Below are positions 58,090 to 64,000 of a DNA stretch of 64,000 nucleotides, piece by piece; position 1 is the first letter of the stretch; each line of letters starts with the position of its first letter. The stretch spans positions 29,179,622 through 29,243,621 of the forward strand of contig JAKTNV010000009.1 of NCBI GenBank assembly GCA_022747635.1, written 5' to 3'. The DNA comes from Hetaerina americana (Eukaryota > Arthropoda > Insecta > Odonata > Calopterygidae). A model generated the notes under the pieces. That model was given only the letters and a program-made list of their open reading frames with translations. It was not told the DNA's origin and did not search any database. Position numbers and translations under genes: made by a program.

Positions 58090-59090
58090 TATTAGAATTC
58101 TTTTATGATAGCTTATTTCCGACACATCATATTAGTTTTCCAGTTGCCTATCGTTATTTTATAAAAAAAATTTCTTCCCGATTTCCATATTTAAATGTGC
58201 GACGCTAAAATTTTAATTTCGGATTCTATTCATGTCCAATACCATCTTATTCGCGAATTATTGAGCAGTCCTGTACTCTTCTATGCATTGATTGCGATAT
58301 TTTTTTCACATATGCACGGACTTTTAGGGAATATATGCTTATAGCATAAAAAAACTACTGGGGAGTGAAAAAAACTCCACTAAGTCTGAGTCACCTCGTT
58401 ATTAAGAATCATATATCAATTTTATTTTGCGCATGGCAAAACTTTCCTTTCTAGGTTTTTTGCCTTGTGTATTTTTACGCGCTTTTACGTGCAGGTTATA
58501 ACTTGACGAGTTTTTAAGATACCTATTTACATAATAATTTGTTAATAATGATGAAACCGACGATACTTTTGATTTAGATATTGTCAAACTTATTAACTTT
58601 CGCTTAAAATTTTGGTAACTGAACTAGTTCACAAATCCTTGGCAGCATGCAAATATTATAGGGATGAGACGTTATCTTCCCCTTTCTCACGTAAAAAATG
58701 ATTTGAGGCGTGACAGCGTGCTCAGAATCTCTTTTTGCCTTCCTCCGCTTTAAGGGCGGTACTTCGGATTTGGGGTTATCCTAAAATTAGAATTATGCGT
58801 GATACCTGACTAGGTTGGATATGCGCTAGCTGGTCCGCAGAAAAAGTTAATTTATTTAATTTTTAAACTTGTGTATGAATATAACGTGATTAACTTTCAT
58901 ATTCCACTCACGAACTCGAATATAACATTCTCATTTGTTTTATGGATTGTGTTCATACCATTTTGGAAACTTAATTGCTCTAATATCATGAGTACTATGA
59001 AACAATGGAATGTCTCACGTGCCACAGACTGAGCCCAATTTTCTTGCGGGTCTTTTGTAATCATCTACCCATTTCTCAACGACGAACAAA
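58090..59090. other. unassigned AT-rich DNA
   Basis: No gene recognised. Confidence 0.45.
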
Positions 59091-59094
59091 GCAG

Positions 59095-59665
59095 GAAACA
59101 TTCATTCCTCCATCAGGGGAGAATGGTCCCTCGCCGTCTGGGAACGGGCTTCTCCTCCCTCCCGGCCGGAGGCTCTGCCTTCGGGACACGTGCAGCCTTC
59201 GTTCCAGAGTAACTTCGCCGTGGGGCAGGAGATGAGTAGGCCGAGGGAAGGGTGACGTGAGGGGAGAGAGGCCTGGGTGGCCAAGGAGGAGGCAGAGAAT
59301 GGGGTGAGGGTTAGGTGTGTGGGTAAGACTCAAAGGGATCCAGTTAGCTGTCTGTGTGGAGCTCAAGGTAGTAGACAGCCTGCCGCCCTCTATGGGGGTG
59401 AGGGTGGGAATTCGGGAGGTCGTAGTGAGGTCGACGATGGACCCCTTTGCGATGGGGGTGGGTGGAGGGGGAGAGAGAGGGGCTGGAGAGTATTTTTAGG
59501 AGGAATGTGAGCGAGGTGAGGACCGGTCCTCCGTCTTGGGCGTTCCTGTAAGTAGGTGGCTAGCCTTGCTAGATGAAAGACCCGTAAGCCTCTAGGTCTT
59601 TCGATGGTCGGAGAAGCTGGAGGAGCCTCCCATTGTAAACGTGGCCTCCGGATGAAGGCACGAAC
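59095..59665. other. skewed island 15: mostly purine-rich
   Basis: CpG-containing at 59100-59230, then strongly G/A-rich on the plus strand to about 59530. Frames on both strands (59076-59366 -, 59277-59510 +, 59390-59686 -) are compositional. Confidence 0.7.
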
Positions 59666-61540
59666 AATCATCAATTGAAAGTTCACGGATGTCTAAATAT
59701 TCTTTGCTTTCTCGTCAGAGATGGTGTTTTATATTTTGCTTTCGTGAATGAACTTTTGGAGGAATATGAAAGAGGCAAACATGGATTCACATCAAAAAAA
59801 GGCGAGATCCAATTTATTAACTCGGAAAGAGTCAACTACTTGGGTGTCTCTCTAGCTTCCAAACTTTTATGTCGCATTCACAATAGAGGCTTGTGTGCGT
59901 GAGTTCGCCTTAAAGAGAGATGGGTTCTAAGATAAAGTAATGAAATAGGAGATAATTTATTTAACTTTACGCATGTCAAAATTAGAAGCTACGGGAATGC
60001 TGTCGGTATAGTCGGAATAAATGTTAATTAAGAAGTCTGATGGAGTTGCAAAATGATCCAATCTATTGGTGAAAATCTATTATGAGATGTAAGTGTAACG
60101 AAAATATTTCATTAAAATTACAATGGAAGTCCCTCCCCAATAGAAGGGGGTTAGCATAAGGGTTTTAGTCATGTACGGGATACTGAGTTCACTCGGATTG
60201 TTTAATTGGAATGGAGTTCAGTACTGATAGGTAAAGATGGTCGTTCTTTCCCACTAGAGATCATGGTTACTAAACAAACCCTCCACGACTCTTTTACAGG
60301 AAAATATTACTCTCATTTTACAAACCTCCAATGAATACCTAGAATTTAGCCTCATATACAGTACTAAAGACTGATGTCCACCCTGAGACATCTCTCATAA
60401 TGCCAGGAAACCGCTAAATCCTTCGTATGCATAGACATCTCTCAAGTAGGAGAAGGACAGTCAATTTAAGGACGGCGTGGGGGAAGGAAAATAAATTCGA
60501 TTCACGAGATAGGGGAGTTCTTTAAAATTTGTTTAAAACTTTTCAAAATTTCATTTTCTGTCAAATTTTTAAATATTAGTTGTTTTAAAAATAGCTTAAA
60601 ATTTGTTTTACTACTTGTCGAGTAGCCTTACGCTCGTTTATTCCGCCGACAACAAAACTTGAACCGATTATCGTACAAGACGGGATGGATAGACTTTTCC
60701 GCTCCTACCGCGGAACTGTAGAGATAGTAAATGTTACTACCTAGTAGAGAGAGCGTCCCCACTCCGTCTTCCGCCTCGGGCCTCCTGGAAAAATCCACAA
60801 TTTTTGCATTTGAGTCGATTTCAAATCTACGATCGCGCTCGTATACCCATGAGTGGACTCGCTTCCTTGTGTCCATACCTTGTATTATTATTCATAATTA
60901 AATCTACAGGCGGGTGTAGCGCCATGAAAATTCTTGGTGTCATTATGGAATAGATCACTGTAGTCTTGCACCTAGTAGTTTTTTAGCTGGGAAAAAATCG
61001 AAGCTGAAGTTGGAACGTTTTTGCTAGGGGGTGAAGCGCGCTTTCATTTTTGGCATTCTTAGTCCTTTACTCACTTGGCATTTCCATGGAGAACGATTTG
61101 AGTTTCCATAGTTTTGGGCTAACTCGGAAAAGCGATTGTGTTGTCCAGTTAAGGGTTTTGGTAACGGGTGTTTCTCTCCTTACTTTCTCCTACCACTTAA
61201 TGGCATTTGTCTTGGTTCTGTAATAATTCAATAGGGTTTACAAATAAATCGTCCTTTGAACACGAGGGTGTTATTAGATAATTAGATAAATCCTTTAATT
61301 CGATGGGCTATTGAATAAGGATAATGAAACCGGTATTTCACATTAAATTACGGTGGTCAGGATATGCAGAGAACGGATGTTGAAGACTTTGCATAGATGA
61401 TGTATTAGGTTGTTCTAAATCTGATTACTAGCTACTTCCCGGTGTATTAAAAGACCGGCTGTTCTCCTAAAGACCTAAACTTAGTGAAAGGTGTTTTATT
61501 AGTATATGATATATCATTCTTCTCTCTTTATTTTATTCGC
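59666..61540. other. unassigned DNA with one weak exon-like stretch
   Basis: A plus-strand frame at 59718-59902 reads DGVLYFAFVNELLEEYERGK and continues without low complexity; a CTTTCTCGTCAG acceptor-like sequence lies just before it (59708-59719). No family is recognised and no splice donor pairs with it. A CpG-richer patch lies at 60620-60880, whose minus-strand frame is also unrecognised. Confidence 0.3.
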
Positions 61541-61592
61541 TAATCTACCGGTTATGGTCCATTTGGATGGGCACAACTACCAAATACATATC
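61540..61592 (-). repeat. short repeat family S, partial copy
   Basis: On the minus strand, GGTAGTTGTGCCCATCCAAA then AACCGGTAGATTAG, matching the 3' half of family S (3735, 51855). It abuts the RTE-like relic. Confidence 0.5.
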
Positions 61593-62290
61593 TTGCTCTA
61601 TGTTGACAACGTTTCTTCCTACTATTTAATTCAATACTATAGCACGCTATCGCTGGCTCCCGTCCCCTCCGCTGCATATTACTCTACGTATAATTTTAAC
61701 TCTAATAAGTCTTGCTTTCCTTCCATCTCACCTCGCATAAACCTAAAATATCTATATTTCTTGTTTCCATCTCTCGATTCATATCGTATTCTCTAATTTT
61801 CCTGTCCTCAACATTGTCCAAATATTCCAAGTTCCTATTCTAACTAAATTTGTCTTCTTCCTCTGCATCTTCTGTCCTGCTGCTTTTGATTTTCTTTTGC
61901 AAGTGTTTCGTGAGAAAACGACCGCGAAAGGGCACGACACACGGCCGATTGGGCCGAGCCCCGTAGTTGCCAGGACTAATATTCTCTGAAGTGTCAATCA
62001 TTGAAATCTTGGGAAGGGCAATTGAGGCGGTTTCCCGTTACCTTCCTCAATAGTATTTTTACTTGACAACATCACTCAATGGCCGCCCGACTAAGGTCGC
62101 CGTTGCAGCCGTCATTGATGAACAGACGCTGCGTGGGCTATCTTTCCTCTAGCGCCTAACCTTCGACCTATCTGACATGGGTGACCCAACCAGAAGCAAT
62201 AATCATTGCTCCCGCTAGTACAGCTCTAGGGGCCATCAGAGCGCACAAGCCCTTCCACCGTGTCACGGTTTTTAGCTCTCTCTTTATATA
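61560..62290 (-). pseudogene. RTE-like non-LTR retrotransposon, 5' end with endonuclease relic
   Basis: On the minus strand the frame from 61997 contains KTNLVRIGTWNIWTMLRTGK, then LENT, the start of the apurinic-type endonuclease typical of RTE/BovB-like elements; IGTWN lies at 61838-61824. After a stop and frameshift the next block appears as REMETRNIDILGLCEVRWKE, with the catalytic-site glutamate of CEVRW near 61732. Weak traces (VVNIEQ) continue to about 61580. Upstream (to about 62290) is GC-richer sequence, including GGTTGGGTCACCCATGTCAG and GGAAACCGCCTCAATTGCCC, which I take as the element's 5' untranslated region. No reverse transcriptase follows, so this is a 3'-truncated, inactive copy. 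Confidence 0.75.
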
Positions 62291-62830
62291 ATTCATAAAT
62301 TAAAACCCTCCCTAAATAGCCAAAAATACTTGCCGCGTATGTTTAGTGTGTCTCCTCCGATCTTTAGACCTGTATTTACGCTTCCTATTCCTTTCATATC
62401 CTTACAACCAAGGCTCAAAGCCCTTCTCTCACTCTCTAGTCCTTTGGGAGTTCGTGCTACCAGTTACGTTTTTGAATGTTTACAAAATGTGTATTGCAGA
62501 GTGTTATTTTTGTTTTTTATCCAATTTATTATCCATTTGTTATTGAAGAAATCATTCTCAATAGAGGTAGTAATTTGTGTATTGTAATAATTTTTATATG
62601 ACAATTACAGTGTTACAAATCTTGGCGAGTCGTTTTGATGTATTTCCATTTTTCATTATTATATAAGTGTATGGACATTATTTCCAGTCATTATTCTTTA
62701 TCCCATCATTTGCTGTACATGATAGTTTTTTTTCAAATAAGCCCTTTTATCTCTTTTTACCGTCCTGACAATTCCCGACAAAACTTGCACATCTCTTTGA
62801 ACGTCATATTACTCCTTAATTAACATCTAT
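62291..62830. other. unassigned AT-rich DNA
   Basis: No motif recognised. Confidence 0.45.
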
Positions 62831-62834
62831 GCTG

Positions 62835-63440
62835 CGCCTGGGTGAATGCACCGTAGGGTGTGACAGAGGAGAAAAAGGTGTGGTTTAGGGTGATGGAAGC
62901 GGAGGGCGGAGAAAAGCGGACGGGTGGTGCCGTTTGAAATTTTCAGAAATGGCGAATTCACACCGTCTGACAGTTGAGCATGTAGGGCTCTTCTACGGCA
63001 CTGCTTTCAAGGAACGAGTGTAATTGCGGAGGAGTGGGGTGGGGGCTCTGGGTTTGGGAGAGAGGGCGGTGTTTGAATCGGAATGCGGTTTTGTCGTCGA
63101 GGTTGGGGGAGTGGAGACGGGCAGGCGGGGAAAGGAAGGGGATTGGACGCGAAGGGAGGCTCGGCAGTCGGGGTTGAAGGAGAGAGGAGGCTGCAGGGTG
63201 TTTTCGCGATGTAGGACAGCGTCACTGTCGTTCTTGTACCCGAGAATGAATTTGTCGAACTTCGCGAGGAAGAAAAAATGATGTATCGGTGCATTATGGG
63301 GGGGGGGGGTGGAGGTTCTTTGAGCGGGGTGGGGGGAGAAAGGAGAGAGGGTGATTGAGTGAGGGGAAGACGGTTGATGAAACGAAACTAGCAGGGGAAG
63401 TTGGCGCATAACAGCAGAAAATGGCGTTGGATGTTACGAG
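62835..63440. other. skewed island 16: purine-rich with a G12 run
   Basis: G/A-rich plus strand, CpG-containing at 62900-63250, with about twelve consecutive G at 63298-63309. Long minus-strand frames (62993-63409, 63007-63294) are Pro/Ser/His-rich and compositional. Confidence 0.75.
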
Positions 63441-64000
63441 GAAGCGAGCGAAGGAGGATATTGGTGAGAAAGATAGTTCTTATTATTCTCCTTTTACGAA
63501 CTCAATGAAGAATTGAATCTTCAATTCTTGTGAAATCAAGGTGATCAGTTCCCTATTTCTTTTATAGTAGTAATAAAAAACACGTCGGTTGGTCGCTTGA
63601 AAGAATTGATTACTTTCCATCGTTATAGTCACAAGAAATATTTATATAATGAATAAACTTACAATTTATAATTTAAAACTCGTAGTATTATTCGACAGTC
63701 ATGAACTTGGTACCTATTAGAAATGTGTATTTCTTTGGAGAACAGCCGAAGTTCTCTTCGATGTTTGTTGGAGGAGGGCATTATTAAAGCGGTACGCTAA
63801 CTGCAAAATAATAATTACTTTACCTTTTTAACTGTAGTCTACTGCGATGACTCCGTTGAGGCTGTCCGTAGATTTATTTTTTCTCGCCATATTGACATAG
63901 TTCGATAATCGAAATGAAAATGCCTCATCAGGATTTAGCGAACTAATGTACGTGCTAGAGTAAGTTGAAGCATTTTTAATTATTTTAGTACATTGGATTG
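63441..64000. other. unassigned AT-rich DNA
   Basis: Nothing recognised up to the window edge. Confidence 0.45.

Noticed and set aside
60628..60876. 82-residue minus-strand frame starting MDTRKRVHSWVYERD
   Set aside because: Normal-looking composition but no recognisable family, no splice context and no second line of support.

Overview
This window looks like nuclear DNA of an invertebrate animal, most likely an arthropod. It is AT-rich and gene-poor, with no operons, ribosome binding sites, rRNA genes or intact tRNA genes. It is packed with 5'-truncated non-LTR retrotransposons, mariner relics, tRNA-derived SINEs and long (TA)n/(CA)n arrays. The mariner, CR1/L2-like, Jockey-like and RTE-like types seen here are all common in arthropods. 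The species cannot be named from sequence alone. I found no host protein-coding gene I can defend; long open frames lie either in transposon relics or in low-complexity GC-rich islands.

Layout. 0.1-0.75 kb: mariner transposase relic lacking its catalytic core (-). 1.6-2.3 kb: CR1-like 3' fragment (-). 3.7 kb: first copy of a short repeat (family S). 5.1-5.4 kb: CA/TA array and a foldback. 6.2-7.1 kb: first of about 16 GC-rich, mostly purine/pyrimidine-skewed islands. 8.2 kb: tRNA-derived SINE (family A). 10.8-11.6 kb: second mariner relic. 18.9-21.7 kb: CR1-like tail, SINE-B, Jockey-like reverse-transcriptase relic, CR1-like tail. 24.6-25.4 kb: SINE-A relic and a SINE-C copy bounded by a perfect 13-bp target-site duplication. 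27.7-28.4 kb: CR1-like (-). 30.2-31.1 kb: possible reverse-transcriptase relic, a perfect palindrome and a 287-bp tandem duplication. 34.1 kb: very strong hairpin. 38.1-43.7 kb: tRNA-like composite repeat and a cluster of CR1-like tails, one with an inverted 3' terminus at its head. 44.7-45.3 kb: third mariner relic and SINE-B (-). 45.8 kb and 51.6-52.0 kb: long TA arrays. 47.2-50.9 kb: degenerate CR1-like pieces. 52.1 kb: reverse-transcriptase palm relic. 56.9-57.6 kb: longest CR1-like copy. 57.9-58.1 kb: tRNA-like element with 48-bp inverted terminal repeats. 61.5-62.3 kb: RTE-like endonuclease relic.

Nothing here works together as a pathway; the window is a record of successive insertions. 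The CR1-like family dominates, with about 16 fragments on both strands. All are truncated, and many stop at a shared 3' end carrying a small conserved hairpin and a (TAGATG)n-like tail. The mariner, Jockey-like and RTE-like copies are all inactivated by stops, frameshifts or deletions.

The least explained signals are (1) the skewed GC-rich islands recurring every few kilobases, (2) the tRNA-like element with inverted termini and its relative 20 kb away, (3) the 56-bp near-perfect hairpin at 34.1 kb, (4) short repeat family S, and (5) the foldback at 5.3 kb. No new enzymatic or defence system was found.
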